In this document: one piece after another, positions 8,720 to 16,930 of the stretch
Layout of the letters: every line of letters begins with the position of its first letter
Position numbering within the stretch: the first letter of the stretch is position 1
Source of the DNA: Thalassobacillus devorans
GTDB taxonomy: Bacteria; Bacillota; Bacilli; Bacillales; Halobacillaceae
Direction: 5' to 3'
NCBI RefSeq assembly: GCF_011761345.1
Contig: NZ_JAASRY010000001.1
Span: forward strand, 434,001-498,000
Length of the DNA: 64,000 nt
Translations under genes and position numbers: made by a program
Notes under the pieces: generated by a model
Databases searched by the model: none
The model's input: the letters and a program-made list of their open reading frames with translations, nothing else
Told to the model about the DNA's origin: nothing

Positions 8720-9652
8720 ATGAACATACATACTATACTGGTTGCAGGAAACTATGAAAAGGAATTCCAGGAACAGTTACCTGCTAAAACATCTCAGAGC
8801 TTTCGTTTTAAGCATATGGATGAAATTACTGAAGAGGATTTGGCTTGGGCAGATGCCTATGTGGGTTTCAAGCCATGCCCGGGTTTCCATTTTGCCGGAA
8901 TTAAATGGGTACATTCTTTTAAGGCGGGTGTAAATAACTATTTGGAAATTGATGGGTGGAAGGAACGTGATATCCTTCTAACCCGAACTGTTAGCACATT
9001 TGGACAAAAAATAAGCGAGTATTGTTTAAGCTATGTATTAAGGGATCTTCAGTTTCATCACTACTTTGGAATAAGACAAAGGGAAAAGAAGTGGGCCCCA
9101 AAAACACCACAAATGGTGAAGGATCAAACGATTGTTATATTTGGTACAGGGGAGATTGGCCAGGAGATTGCCAAGGTATTTTCAAGCCTTGGAGCCACCG
9201 TTTTCGGCGTGTCGCACAGCGGCAAACAAAAGGAGTACTTCCAAAAAGTGACGAAAACCAGCTCTTCAAGCACGCTGACTGCCCAGGCAGATTGGATTAT
9301 TAGCACATTGCCTTTGACAAATGAAACGAGTAAGTTATTTGATCGTACGTTTTTCAGCAAGTTGAACGGCGCTGCCTTTATCAATGTCGGCAGAGGTCAT
9401 ACGGTAGACGAGCAAGCGCTCCTGGAAGCGTTAAATTCCGGAAAGGTTCGTTGCGCAGTGTTAGATGTGCTTGAAACAGAACCGCTGCCAGAGAGTTCCC
9501 AGCTATGGGAAAGAGACGATATCATCATCACTCCTCATATATCGGCTGTGACCGAGTTGAATGAAGCGATCGTATGCTTTTTGGAAACATTGAAGAGAAT
9601 CGAAAATAATGAAGTTTTACCTAATAGGGTGGATTTTTTGAAAGGGTATTAA
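8720..9652 (+). CDS. D-2-hydroxyacid dehydrogenase family protein
   Basis: A 310-residue NAD(P)-dependent oxidoreductase of the D-isomer-specific 2-hydroxyacid dehydrogenase family, which interconverts 2-keto acids and D-2-hydroxy acids. The nucleotide-binding GTGEIGQEIAKVFSSLG (about 141-157) is followed by NVGRGHTVDEQALLEALNSG, the ETEPLP segment carrying the catalytic Glu, and TPHISAVTE with the catalytic His. The N-terminal substrate domain is short and divergent, so the substrate cannot be named. The start follows GTGTGGGGGAAATCT. The leader contains a candidate cobalamin element and a terminator, which would be unusual control for this family. Confidence 0.88.
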   Translation: MNIHTILVAGNYEKEFQEQLPAKTSQSFRFKHMDEITEEDLAWADAYVGFKPCPGFHFAGIKWVHSFKAGVNNYLEIDGWKERDILLTRTVSTFGQKISEYCLSYVLRDLQFHHYFGIRQREKKWAPKTPQMVKDQTIVIFGTGEIGQEIAKVFSSLGATVFGVSHSGKQKEYFQKVTKTSSSSTLTAQADWIISTLPLTNETSKLFDRTFFSKLNGAAFINVGRGHTVDEQALLEALNSGKVRCAVLDVLETEPLPESSQLWERDDIIITPHISAVTELNEAIVCFLETLKRIENNEVLPNRVDFLKGY

Positions 9653-9691
9653 TATATAAGTGTAAAATTCTCTATAATAATTTCCTGTTTT

Positions 9692-10222
9692 TTATGATTT
9701 TCTTTTCTTCGTTTTTTTCATCGCTTTTAACAGGTATCCTCCTTTAAACTTACGTGGTTCATAAGAAATGATAAAGGCACTTGGATCAAATTTTTCGATT
9801 ATGCTCATTACATTCTCTTCCAAGCTTCTTTTCGTCAAAATCTGAAGCTGATAACGGACACTATCTTTTCCCATGCCTTCAAATACTGTAACTCCGTACC
9901 CATTGTTCCGGAGCGTTGAAACCAGTTCAGTATTCCTGTTCATTAAGTTAACAGTAAGAGTTGTATATCCCAAAGCCAATTTATTTTCAATGTAATTTCC
10001 TAAGAAGATTCCTGCTGCAAAGCCGAGGGCATAAACCAGCATCTCTGGAATACTTTGCTCGCCACTTAGGACAATAGATAAACCGAATACATATATTAAC
10101 GCTTCTAGAAACCCAAAAATAGAAGCTAAAATACTCATATTCTTAACGACAAAAATGATTCGAAGCGATAATGTTGGCACTAATATAATTTGTAATAAAA
10201 AAATTAAGAGGATATTAGACAT
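9692..10222 (-). CDS. UPF0316 / DUF2179 membrane protein
   Basis: A 176-residue protein with about three N-terminal membrane helices (residues 1-80) and a C-terminal soluble DUF2179 domain (GYGVTVFEGMGKDSVRYQLQ) ending in a Lys/Arg-rich tail. This matches the UPF0316 family (YebE-like in Bacillus), of unknown function. An upstream in-frame start would give 193 residues. The internal ATG at 10222 is preferred because AAAGGA lies seven bases before it and the family starts there. Confidence 0.88.
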   Translation of the reverse strand: MSNILLIFLLQIILVPTLSLRIIFVVKNMSILASIFGFLEALIYVFGLSIVLSGEQSIPEMLVYALGFAAGIFLGNYIENKLALGYTTLTVNLMNRNTELVSTLRNNGYGVTVFEGMGKDSVRYQLQILTKRSLEENVMSIIEKFDPSAFIISYEPRKFKGGYLLKAMKKTKKRKS

Positions 10223-10370
10223 TGGTGAATCCTTTCTGAAAAGATAAGTTTTTTGTATCTTTAAATTTTCCAAAAAAGAGAAATTAATGTAAGGGCTCTT
10301 GCTTCATAGAATTGGCTTTGTTCGGATGTAAGACGTTTCTTAGTTGAAAAGTAAATATTACTCTTAACTT

Positions 10371-10452
10371 TCAGATCACCCTTTTTCTTGTGAAAAAGGT
10401 GAGTTTTCTGTCAAAATTTTGTTCAACATAATGGAAGACTTGAATTCGAGAT
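10371..10452. repeat. Dispersed hairpin repeat, copy A
   Basis: TCACCCTTTTTC-TTGT-GAAAAAGGTGA forms a hairpin and is followed by TTCAACATAATGGAAGACTTGAATTCGAGATAA. Both parts recur at 13411-13538, and the GGAAGACTTGA-TTCGAGA arm appears in degraded form at several places up to 26.6 kb. The 10223-10482 interval contains nothing else I recognise. Confidence 0.65.
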
Positions 10453-10482
10453 AAAGCGGTTTTAATATCCGAATAAGAAAAG

Positions 10483-10511
10483 ACCCAATACTCTTGATAA
10501 GAGTATTGGGC
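10483..10511 (-). terminator. Terminator downstream of the Spo0E-like gene
   Basis: Read on the minus strand, GCCCAATACTC-TTATCAA-GAGTATTGGG is followed by TCTTTTCTT. It lies about 110 bp past the stop of the Spo0E-like gene. Confidence 0.7.
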
Positions 10512-10623
10512 TAACATACAAAAATAACCAACACGAAAGACTAAAGCAGGTTTATGGAAACCTTTTACATCTCCGTGTTATTTTGAGAAATAAGAATTAC
10601 AGAATAATAACCTTGAATGGTTA

Positions 10624-10851
10624 CTATCTAGGTTTTTCCTCATTTCTCAACGACTGTTCCAACTCATTTAAAAGCTTATCCAGCAATTGGGAAATAGCAA
10701 GTAATTGCGGGTCATTAGGGTTATTTTCATACGTTTTATACATTTTCGTTCTTAATGCTTCTATTTTTTCTTGTAAATCCTTAATACTCGACAGTTCTAA
10801 ACTCCCTCTCCACTTAAAGTGCATCTGTAAGATATAAGTGGAGAAGTTCAC
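10624..10851 (-). CDS. Spo0E-family sporulation aspartyl-phosphate phosphatase
   Basis: A small protein of at most 75 residues with the Spo0E family pattern: LQEKIEALRTKMYKTYEN, then ISQLLDKLLNELE, containing the SQxLD signature. Family members dephosphorylate Spo0A~P and restrain sporulation. Start choice is uncertain: the longest version begins with GTG at 10851, an ATG lies at 10824, and the best ribosome site (GGAGAGGGAG) points to a still shorter product without a standard start codon. Its presence indicates a spore former. Confidence 0.8.
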   Translation of the reverse strand: MNFSTYILQMHFKWRGSLELSSIKDLQEKIEALRTKMYKTYENNPNDPQLLAISQLLDKLLNELEQSLRNEEKPR

Positions 10852-11267
10852 TGATTAAAACAACTGCAGACTAAACCATAATTATCTTCGGGCTAGTAAA
10901 TTGATTTGCTTCCCTTGATGCTTCATATTCAGTAATAACCTCATTCCACCATTGGTTATTCATGGATTCATACAGATACTTTTCTTAGACCACTATAAGG
11001 TTAAGTGCTGAATAATCTTATGAAAAGGGAACTTTAATAACAAGAAGATATTTCATTTTAGTTTCAGTCCTGCTCTATTCCGCAATGCTATCCCCATTAT
11101 GGTAATACCCTACAAACTTAACAGCGAACCCTGTTTGTAATTAAAACGTAACTTTTAGTTATTTCATCCTGGTATAGTAGCTGGATTTGGAAAAAATAAG
11201 TATCTTTGCTATCAAAGTTCTCAACAAAGTTTTTTCTCGACGATAAACATATAGAAGTGATATTAAT
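10852..11267. other. Gap without a recognised gene
   Basis: No intact gene is seen. On the minus strand a short open stretch near 10880-10970 encodes NNQWWNEVITEYEASREA, which reads like a protein fragment but matches nothing I know. Confidence 0.4.
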
Positions 11268-11313
11268 AAAAAAGCAGGCACTTATCAAATGAGGATAAGT
11301 GCCTGCTTAATAG
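11268..11313 (-). terminator. Strong terminator, minus strand
   Basis: AAGCAGGCACTTATC and GATAAGTGCCTGCTT form a perfect 15-bp stem. On the minus strand it is followed by TTTTTTATT. It lies directly after the small minus-strand reading frame at 11327-11494 and supports transcription there. Confidence 0.85.
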
Positions 11314-11326
11314 GGAATACAGAATT

Positions 11327-11494
11327 CTAATATCTACGATCAAGAGGGGTAATTTGTCCCCTGATTTCTCCATCAGGATTTTGCTCGGTATGAGCGTTAA
11401 CATCCAAAAGAGCTGACTCTCCAGTACTAGTCAAAATATTGATGTGCTGGATAGAAACAGATTTCTTTCGTTTCCTTCTTTCATCTGTAATAAT
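11327..11494 (-). pseudogene. Small minus-strand reading frame with no usable start codon
   Basis: An open frame of about 55 codons encodes TDERRKRKKSVSIQHINIL followed by a segment ending ITPLDRRY. The composition looks like a real protein and a strong terminator follows. The only ATG in frame (11501-11503) is immediately followed by TAG, and the next codons are GTA-ATT-ATT, so translation would need an ATT start. No Shine-Dalgarno is evident. It is either a gene broken at codon 2 or a remnant. No family recognised. Confidence 0.35.
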
Positions 11495-11524
11495 TACCTA
11501 CATCGTTGAAAAAGGAGGCAGATT

Positions 11525-12625
11525 ATGACAAATCAAACTACAACGAAACCTTTATTTGAACCTTTTACTAGTGATAAATTAAATCTTCCGAACCGTACCG
11601 TAATGGCACCGATGACACGCGGATTCTCACCTGGGAATGTTCCTAATGAGGAAGTGGCTGCGTATTATCGCAGACGTGCTGAGAATGAGGTCGGGTTGAT
11701 TATTACAGAAGGAACAGGGATTGACCACCCTGCTTCTGTGTCTGGTGCGAGTATTCCTGTGTTTCATGGAGAAAAGGCATTGAACGGCTGGGCCAATGTG
11801 GTCAAAGAAGTGCATGAGGCCGGCGGTAAAATTGCCCCGCAGCTGTGGCATGTAGGAATGACTCGCAGCAAGGGAGATCTTCCAAATGAAGAGGCACAGC
11901 CGGTGGGACCATCAGGGCTAAGCTTAGATGGGGAGAAAGTAAACGAACCATTATCTACAGAAGAAGTAGAGGCGTTGGTGGATTCTTATGCCACAGCAGC
12001 AGCGGATGCGAAACGACTCGGTTTTGATGCTATTGAAATCCATGGTGCTCATGGTTACTTGATCGACCAATTCTTCTGGGAAAACACCAACAAACGCAAG
12101 GACCGATATGGCGGAGATTTCGTTCAGCGCACCCAGTTTGCCGTAGAGATAGTAGAAGCGTGCCGTCGTGAAGTTGGGGAAGATTTCCCGATCATTTTTC
12201 GTTTCTCCCAATGGAAAATGAATGACTTCCAAGCGAAATTGGTCCATACGGCTGATGAGTTGGAACGCTTTTTACAGCCGCTTGTTGAAGCTGGTGTCGA
12301 TATTTTCCACTGCTCCACACGCAGGTTCTGGGAGCCTGAATTTGAGGGTTCCGACTTAAACCTTGCAGGCTGGACGAAAAAGCTATCAGGCAAACCGGTC
12401 ATTTCTGTCGGTTCTGTCGGTCTTGATGGTGTCTTTACGGACTTCTCTGGTGCCGAAGCAACAAATCTTGACGGTTTAATGGATAAACTTGATCGTGATG
12501 AGTTCGACCTTATAGCCATCGGCCGTTCGTTATTAATGGACCCTGAATGGGTGAAGAAAGTCCAAGACGGTAGATCGGATGATCTGTTAGCCTTTAATAA
12601 AGAAGCCCTGCAAAAACTATATTAA
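11525..12625 (+). CDS. NADH:flavin oxidoreductase, old yellow enzyme family
   Basis: A 366-residue FMN-dependent TIM-barrel ene-reductase. Family landmarks are PNRTVMAPMTRGFSPG (N-terminal FMN site), APQLWHVGM, EIHGAHGYLIDQFFWENTN with the HGAHGYL motif, the ERYGG-equivalent KDRYGGDF, and AIGRSLLMDPEW at the C-terminal phosphate site. The role in the cell is unknown; relatives reduce enones, nitro compounds or other xenobiotics. The ribosome site is AAAAAGGAGGCAG. It is monocistronic with its own terminator. Confidence 0.92.
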   Translation: MTNQTTTKPLFEPFTSDKLNLPNRTVMAPMTRGFSPGNVPNEEVAAYYRRRAENEVGLIITEGTGIDHPASVSGASIPVFHGEKALNGWANVVKEVHEAGGKIAPQLWHVGMTRSKGDLPNEEAQPVGPSGLSLDGEKVNEPLSTEEVEALVDSYATAAADAKRLGFDAIEIHGAHGYLIDQFFWENTNKRKDRYGGDFVQRTQFAVEIVEACRREVGEDFPIIFRFSQWKMNDFQAKLVHTADELERFLQPLVEAGVDIFHCSTRRFWEPEFEGSDLNLAGWTKKLSGKPVISVGSVGLDGVFTDFSGAEATNLDGLMDKLDRDEFDLIAIGRSLLMDPEWVKKVQDGRSDDLLAFNKEALQKLY

Positions 12626-12638
12626 TCATAAAGTTCGA

Positions 12639-12672
12639 ACAGGCGTCCTTATAGCAGGGCGTCTGTTTTTTG
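12639..12672 (+). terminator. Terminator of the old-yellow-enzyme gene
   Basis: ACAGGCGTCCT pairs with AGGGCGTCTGT (two G-U pairs) around TATAGC, followed by TTTTTTG and a further T run. Confidence 0.85.
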
Positions 12673-12815
12673 TCTTTTTTACAAAAGCTTTAAAGTAGAA
12701 AGGGAGAAGAAGCACTGTCTTTTTGATAATATAGTTTGTGTAAGAGCTTTGAGACAAAAAGAGGCAGGGTATCTTAAGAGAACATTAAACAACTGTTATC
12801 ACGGAGGGTGATGGA

Positions 12816-13358
12816 ATGAAATTTGTAGTTTTTGCAGGAAGTATCAGAAAGGAATCTTATAACAAGAAACTTGCCAATTATATCCGCATGCGTTATCAGC
12901 AAAAAGCTGAAATCGAGCTTTTAAGCATTGAAGAACTTCCTTTTTTCAACCAGGATGAAGAAGAAAATCCTGTGTCGGCTGTAAGAGAATTTAAACAGAA
13001 GATAGCTGAGGCTGATGGTATTATCATTGTTACCCCTGAATACAACCATTCTGTACCGGGTGTTTTAAAAAATGCGATAGACTGGTGTTCCAGAGTAGAC
13101 AAAGTAATGACGAATAAACCAGTTATGATTGCAGGTGGTACCATGGGTGCATTAGGCACTGTCCGTGCCCAAATGCATCTACGTCAGATACTTAATGCTC
13201 CAGGTGTAGCCGCGCTTACCTTACCTGGAAATGAGGTTTTGATTGGCACTATTCATCAAAAGATGGACGAAGAAGGAAATTTAGTTGATGAAGCGACGAT
13301 TCAATTCTTAGATAGCGTTATGGATAACTTTATCGGCTGGGTAGAAAAAAACAAATAA
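12816..13358 (+). CDS. NADPH-dependent FMN reductase / azoreductase-like flavoprotein
   Basis: A 180-residue flavodoxin-fold protein of the NADPH-dependent FMN reductase family. GSIRKESYNKKLANYI forms the phosphate-binding loop (residues 9-24). TPEYNHSVPGVLKNAIDWCSR (about 71-91) is the characteristic PEYN flavin-binding motif, and GALGTVRAQMHLRQIL follows. Enzymes of this type reduce FMN, quinones or azo compounds; the substrate is not defined by sequence. The start follows CGGAGGGTGATGG. Confidence 0.9.
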   Translation: MKFVVFAGSIRKESYNKKLANYIRMRYQQKAEIELLSIEELPFFNQDEEENPVSAVREFKQKIAEADGIIIVTPEYNHSVPGVLKNAIDWCSRVDKVMTNKPVMIAGGTMGALGTVRAQMHLRQILNAPGVAALTLPGNEVLIGTIHQKMDEEGNLVDEATIQFLDSVMDNFIGWVEKNK

Positions 13359-13410
13359 CTAAATCGATAGTATACGATGTCAATGAATTTAGGGGTGAGA
13401 CTGAAATTAT

Positions 13411-13538
13411 TCAGATCACCCTTTTTCTTATGAAAAAGGTGAGCTTTCTACAAAACATTCTTCAACTTTCAGGGATTATATCTCGAATTCAAGTCTTCCA
13501 TATAAGGGCAGGATAGTTGAAGACTCAGTTTCGAGATA
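13411..13538. repeat. Dispersed hairpin repeat, copy B, with an imperfect inverted repeat
   Basis: 13411-13443 repeats the CACCCTTTTTC/GAAAAAGGTGA hairpin of 10371. Next, TATCTCGAATTCAAGTCTTC at about 13479 is matched in inverted orientation by GAAGACTCAGTTTCGAGATA ending at 13538. The inverted arms enclose ATATAAGGGCAGGATAGTT. This is the most complete copy of the element and may show its original ends. Confidence 0.65.
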
Positions 13539-13686
13539 ATATGGGGATTAAAGGGATTTAACAGAGGATTAGCGAATCTATTTAGTGGAGCGCATTTCTT
13601 TTACAAGGAGTGTTCAATATAGTTACATAACAACTTTAGTTATACTGCTGTATCAGAGCGATATAATGAGTAAGCAAAAGGGAGTG

Positions 13687-13953
13687 ATGGATATGAAAGA
13701 TAAAAACGAACAGCATCCAATCCTGGATGATCCTTACGCCAAACCGGTTAAGTTTACGTGGTTCGATGGTTTATTCTTCCTCGTAATGTTCGTCACTCCC
13801 TTCATCACTGAAGTTGGTATTGTATTGGTATTTGCCATAGCGTTCTACGCCCGAGCAGTTTACGACTTGCTTCGTAAAAAGTCATTGAAGGGGACATTGA
13901 TGGAAGCTGCCTTCGCGACCTTACTCCTAATTGCCTGGAAAATACTAGCTTGA
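13687..13953 (+). CDS. Small two-helix membrane protein, function unknown
   Basis: About 88 residues: a charged N-terminus (DMKDKNEQHPILDDPYAKP), then two hydrophobic segments, FDGLFFLVMFVTPFITEVG and LMEAAFATLLLIAWKILA, separated by a basic loop RAVYDLLRKKS. The reading frame opens further upstream, but GGGAG lies just before the paired ATGs at 13687 and 13693, so one of these is the start. No family recognised. Confidence 0.6.
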   Translation: MDMKDKNEQHPILDDPYAKPVKFTWFDGLFFLVMFVTPFITEVGIVLVFAIAFYARAVYDLLRKKSLKGTLMEAAFATLLLIAWKILA

Positions 13954-13990
13954 CTAGGTGTACATAATTAGTCCATGTAAGGAGGCAAAT

Positions 13991-14122
13991 ATGTTAAGCA
14001 AGTTGCTTAAGTACTTGAAAGAAAACAGTTGGAAAACAATTTATGTAACTCAAGATACCTACGATATTCTAGTTAAATCAAAGGATTATCACAAAGCTAC
14101 TCAGATACTAAGCAAATCCTAA
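13991..14122 (+). CDS. Short hypothetical protein (43 residues)
   Basis: An ATG five bases after AAGGAGGCAAAT opens a 43-codon frame encoding a Lys-rich helix (MLSKLLKYLKENSWKT) and a second half, VTQDTYDILVKSKDYHKAT. The ribosome site is close to ideal and the composition is protein-like. No known family is evident. It lies 37 bp after the small membrane protein gene and could be co-transcribed with it. Confidence 0.5.
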   Translation: MLSKLLKYLKENSWKTIYVTQDTYDILVKSKDYHKATQILSKS

Positions 14123-14172
14123 ATTAGTATTTGGGGTATATGTATAAAGGGATTTTAAATTACTCAAATATT

Positions 14173-14220
14173 TATTTCGATTCCAAGTTTTCCATTAGTG
14201 GGAGCACTTCTTGAATAAGT
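14173..14220. repeat. Degraded dispersed repeat copy
   Basis: TTTCGATTCCAAGTTTTCCATTA followed by GTGGGAGCACTTCTTGAATAAG matches the TCGAA-TCAAGTCTTCCAT-A-GGGGC pattern of the better copy at 26597. Confidence 0.45.
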
Positions 14221-14333
14221 AGGTATCCGTTTTCGATACTAGGGACAGATTGTGGAAGAAGGAGCTTTTAATATTGTTTTACTTCTTCTTTCTATCAAGT
14301 AAAATGTATCTAATATTTCGGGAGGTTGAATAA

Positions 14334-14729
14334 ATGGACAGTTCCCCAAATGATATGAAGCTTATCATTCCAAAAGGATGTGATAATGCTCCAAGGAAAC
14401 AATTAGTTATTGATTTTACAGTATCTATATTAAAACAGCAAAATGAAATCATTGAGGAATATGCCAATGAATCTATTATATGGTATCAATTAAAAGATAA
14501 TAAAAAAGTAGAAGGTCAATGTTCATTAATTTCTACTTTGCAGGAGGAAAATAACCACATCGTTGATTGCCTTGAAATTTACCAAGTGATAACTCACGGG
14601 AAGTTCGCTTCAATAAATGGTGTGATTACATTAGCAAATGGAACAAAAATTGATTTCTGCGATGTATATATGTTTAGTAATACTGGGAGGTCTGGAAAGG
14701 TACAGGAAATAAAATCATATAGATTATAG
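14334..14729 (+). CDS. NTF2/SnoaL-like protein, function unknown
   Basis: A 131-residue protein. N-terminal KGCDNAPRKQLVIDFTVSIL is followed by a helix and strands that resemble the cone-shaped NTF2-like fold: EYANESIIWYQLKDNKKVEG, then TLANGTKIDFCDVYMFSNTG near the C-terminus. Relatives in Bacillus are annotated only as nuclear transport factor 2-like. Many such proteins are small-molecule binding or isomerase domains. The start follows GGGAGGTTGAATAA. Confidence 0.65.
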   Translation: MDSSPNDMKLIIPKGCDNAPRKQLVIDFTVSILKQQNEIIEEYANESIIWYQLKDNKKVEGQCSLISTLQEENNHIVDCLEIYQVITHGKFASINGVITLANGTKIDFCDVYMFSNTGRSGKVQEIKSYRL

Positions 14730-14735
14730 CATAGC

Positions 14736-15293
14736 AACGCTGTTATCGTACAAGGTAAAGGCAATAAAGAACGAGAAGTTTACTTTAATACTCGCTGTTC
14801 CTTATGGTTAAAGCGATATTTAGAAGAACGTACAGATTCAAACCCTTGTTTATTCCTGACAGAGAGAAGACCGCAAAAAAGGATGAGTATTGATTTGATC
14901 AGGTATATTATTAAAAGAATTTCCAGTTGAGCGGGCACCAATAAAACCATTCATCCTCATCAATTAAGACATAGCTATGCTATCCACATGATCAACAACG
15001 GCGCTCCTATTGACGTAATTCAGAGCTTGCTTGGTCACGAAAAGAGTGAGACGACAAATGTTTATGCTCAACTTAGTGGAAAACTAAGACAAGATTTTTA
15101 TACAAAGTACTTGTGGGAAACCAGAAAAGTGTATCCTACCAAAAATCAATTACTTAAAGATTTAAGTGAGCGAACCGGAAGAAGTATTTTACATGAACTA
15201 GATGATAATGAATTGAGGATATTTATTAATCATGTAGATAAGTCACTTTCAAGTAATAAGAGCATAATTGAGAAAGATAGATGGACAATTTGA
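14736..15293 (+). pseudogene. Tyrosine recombinase/integrase remnant (XerC/D-type)
   Basis: One frame encodes VQGKGNKEREVYFN, typical of the beginning of the phage-integrase catalytic domain, then, after an in-frame TGA at 14928-14930, HPHQLRHSYAIHMINNGA, LLGHEKSETTNVYAQLS (with the catalytic Tyr) and a C-terminal extension to 15293. The N-terminal half of the recombinase, including the first catalytic Arg region, is absent. The HxLRH and Y motifs remain. It is evidence of a former mobile element at this site. Confidence 0.8.
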
Positions 15294-15319
15294 AAAGCGG
15301 TTAAATATTAAAAAATATA

Positions 15320-15360
15320 TATCGATTTCGAGTTTTCAATATTAGGGGCATTATTGAAAC
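15320..15360. repeat. Degraded dispersed repeat copy
   Basis: ATCGATTTCGAGTTTTCAATATTAGGGGCATTATTGAAAC matches the TCGAA-CAAGTCTTCCAT-ATAGGGGC-ATT-TTCAAT pattern of the family. Confidence 0.5.
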
Positions 15361-15457
15361 TGAAATCATTGATGGAACAATGAATTTCGAAGCTTTAATT
15401 CCATCAATTGGTTATAGAAAGACTGTTGCCATAGTTTTATATTATGCTTCAGCAATC

Positions 15458-15492
15458 GGGCACAATTCCGTAACAAGAGTTGTGCTCTTTCT
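15458..15492. repeat. Dispersed hairpin with GTAACAA loop
   Basis: GGGCACAATTC and GAGTTGTGCTC flank CGTAACAA, followed by TTTCTTTATG. A similar hairpin with a TGTAACAAG loop is at 17647. It may act as a terminator or be a repeat relic. Confidence 0.5.
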
Positions 15493-15888
15493 TTATGAAA
15501 AGGTCAGATTATTAAAAAGGAAAGTTTTAGAAAATACAAAGGCATTACACTTGTACTTGTAAAAGAAGAAATTCGCTTTTGTGATCAATAGAAAAAAAGA
15601 AGTTTTGATTTCCTTAGGCATGTTTGTATCAGATGTATATACTTTTCATTTCACTTTTTTAGAATAAAATTCAATAAAAAGTAAGACGTTCAGTGTTTAA
15701 AAGGTTAGGTTAAGGTACTTTTTTCTAACTGAATCATTTGACGTAATCGGCAAGTAAAATGTCGCTTTTTACTAGTGACGGAGTAACATTGGAAAGATAA
15801 TATATTAACTGAGCAGCAAACAAAATCATGCATAATTACACCACCAAAACTAGTGAATATATGGGTAAATGAAGGAGGTTCTATTTGT
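15493..15888. other. Gap without a recognised gene
   Basis: AT-rich; no convincing gene or RNA seen. It contains the upstream region of the AraC-type regulator. The short frames in it are repeat-derived or antisense and are not reported. Confidence 0.4.
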
Positions 15889-16902
15889 ATGACGCCAAAT
15901 ACTCGTGTTAAAGTCCCGGCAGGATTTTGGACAGCATTACAAAGATTGGGGATAGCGGCCAATGAGGTGGTTCGAAAAGCACGATTACCGCTTTCTATTA
16001 TTACTGAACCGTATGTTACTATCACTCAATATTTTGCGATTTGGCAGGCCTATTCTGATCTCGTTGACGACACTGCCAAAGGAATCATCAAGCTTGCGAC
16101 CGGCATTGAAACAGCACATTATCCACCGACTGTCTTAGCGACTTACCACGCTCGTGACTACCGCGATGCTCTAAAGAGAATGGTTCGGTACAAACAACTG
16201 TGTCCTCCCGAAAGCTTAAATATCACTGAGAAAGGGGATAACTGCACAATTGAACTGGAATGGATGAACTCTGAGAAACCTGGTCCATCGATGCTGATTG
16301 GTATTACACTTGCGTTTCTTCTGGAGTTAGGGCGACGGGGGACAGGAAATCATTTGACAGCTAAGTTTGTCGAATTATCGCATTCAATGGGCGATGTACA
16401 GGGACTTGAAGCTTACTTTGGGTGCCGTATCCGAGTCGGGGCAAATTGTAACCGATTAACGTTACATAGAGAAGATTTGGACCACCCTTTTGCCTCGTAC
16501 AACGCAGAACTGCTGGAAATTCTGACTCCAGTACTGGACCAATCGCTGGATGAGCTACAACGCAACCGATCAATCACTGAGATGGTTAAGTGGATCATGA
16601 AACGTAGTCTATCAGGAGGACGCCCTGACATTCAGAACATCGCGAGCGAGTTGGGGATAAGTAGTCGCACCTTGCAGCGAAGACTTACTGATAAAGGTAC
16701 GAGCTTTAATCATCTATTAACAGAAGTTCGACATGAACAGGCAATAAAGTACTTGGCAAACCCCTCACTCGATATTAAAGAAGTTGCTTTTCTGGTTGGA
16801 TATGAAGACCAAAACTCGTTTTACCGTGCCTTTCACCTTTGGCAAGGAGTTACCCCATTAAATTGGCGTTCTGAAAATTCAGGTATAAACACGATCAATT
16901 GA
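15889..16902 (+). CDS. AraC-family transcriptional regulator
   Basis: About 337 residues. The N-terminal portion (TRVKVPAGFWTALQRLGIAA and onward) fits the arabinose-binding-like domain of the OruR-type AraC subgroup. The C-terminal 100 residues carry two helix-turn-helix units: IQNIASELGISSRTLQRRL and IKEVAFLVGYEDQNSFYRAF, the standard AraC signature. The ATG at 15889 follows AAGGAGG and is preferred to an in-frame upstream ATG. The gene is followed by a broken dehydrogenase that may have been its target. Confidence 0.88.
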   Translation: MTPNTRVKVPAGFWTALQRLGIAANEVVRKARLPLSIITEPYVTITQYFAIWQAYSDLVDDTAKGIIKLATGIETAHYPPTVLATYHARDYRDALKRMVRYKQLCPPESLNITEKGDNCTIELEWMNSEKPGPSMLIGITLAFLLELGRRGTGNHLTAKFVELSHSMGDVQGLEAYFGCRIRVGANCNRLTLHREDLDHPFASYNAELLEILTPVLDQSLDELQRNRSITEMVKWIMKRSLSGGRPDIQNIASELGISSRTLQRRLTDKGTSFNHLLTEVRHEQAIKYLANPSLDIKEVAFLVGYEDQNSFYRAFHLWQGVTPLNWRSENSGINTIN

Positions 16903-16930
16903 TATTTTCTTAAAACAATATAAAGGAGTT

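Noticed and set aside
12124-12519. Long minus-strand frame of 131 codons inside the old-yellow-enzyme gene
   Set aside because: Shadow of a strongly recognised gene on the other strand; no family similarity of its own.
15380-15562. Possible 60-residue coding frame
   Set aside because: It runs through the dispersed hairpin at 15458, has no ribosome site and has no protein-like pattern.
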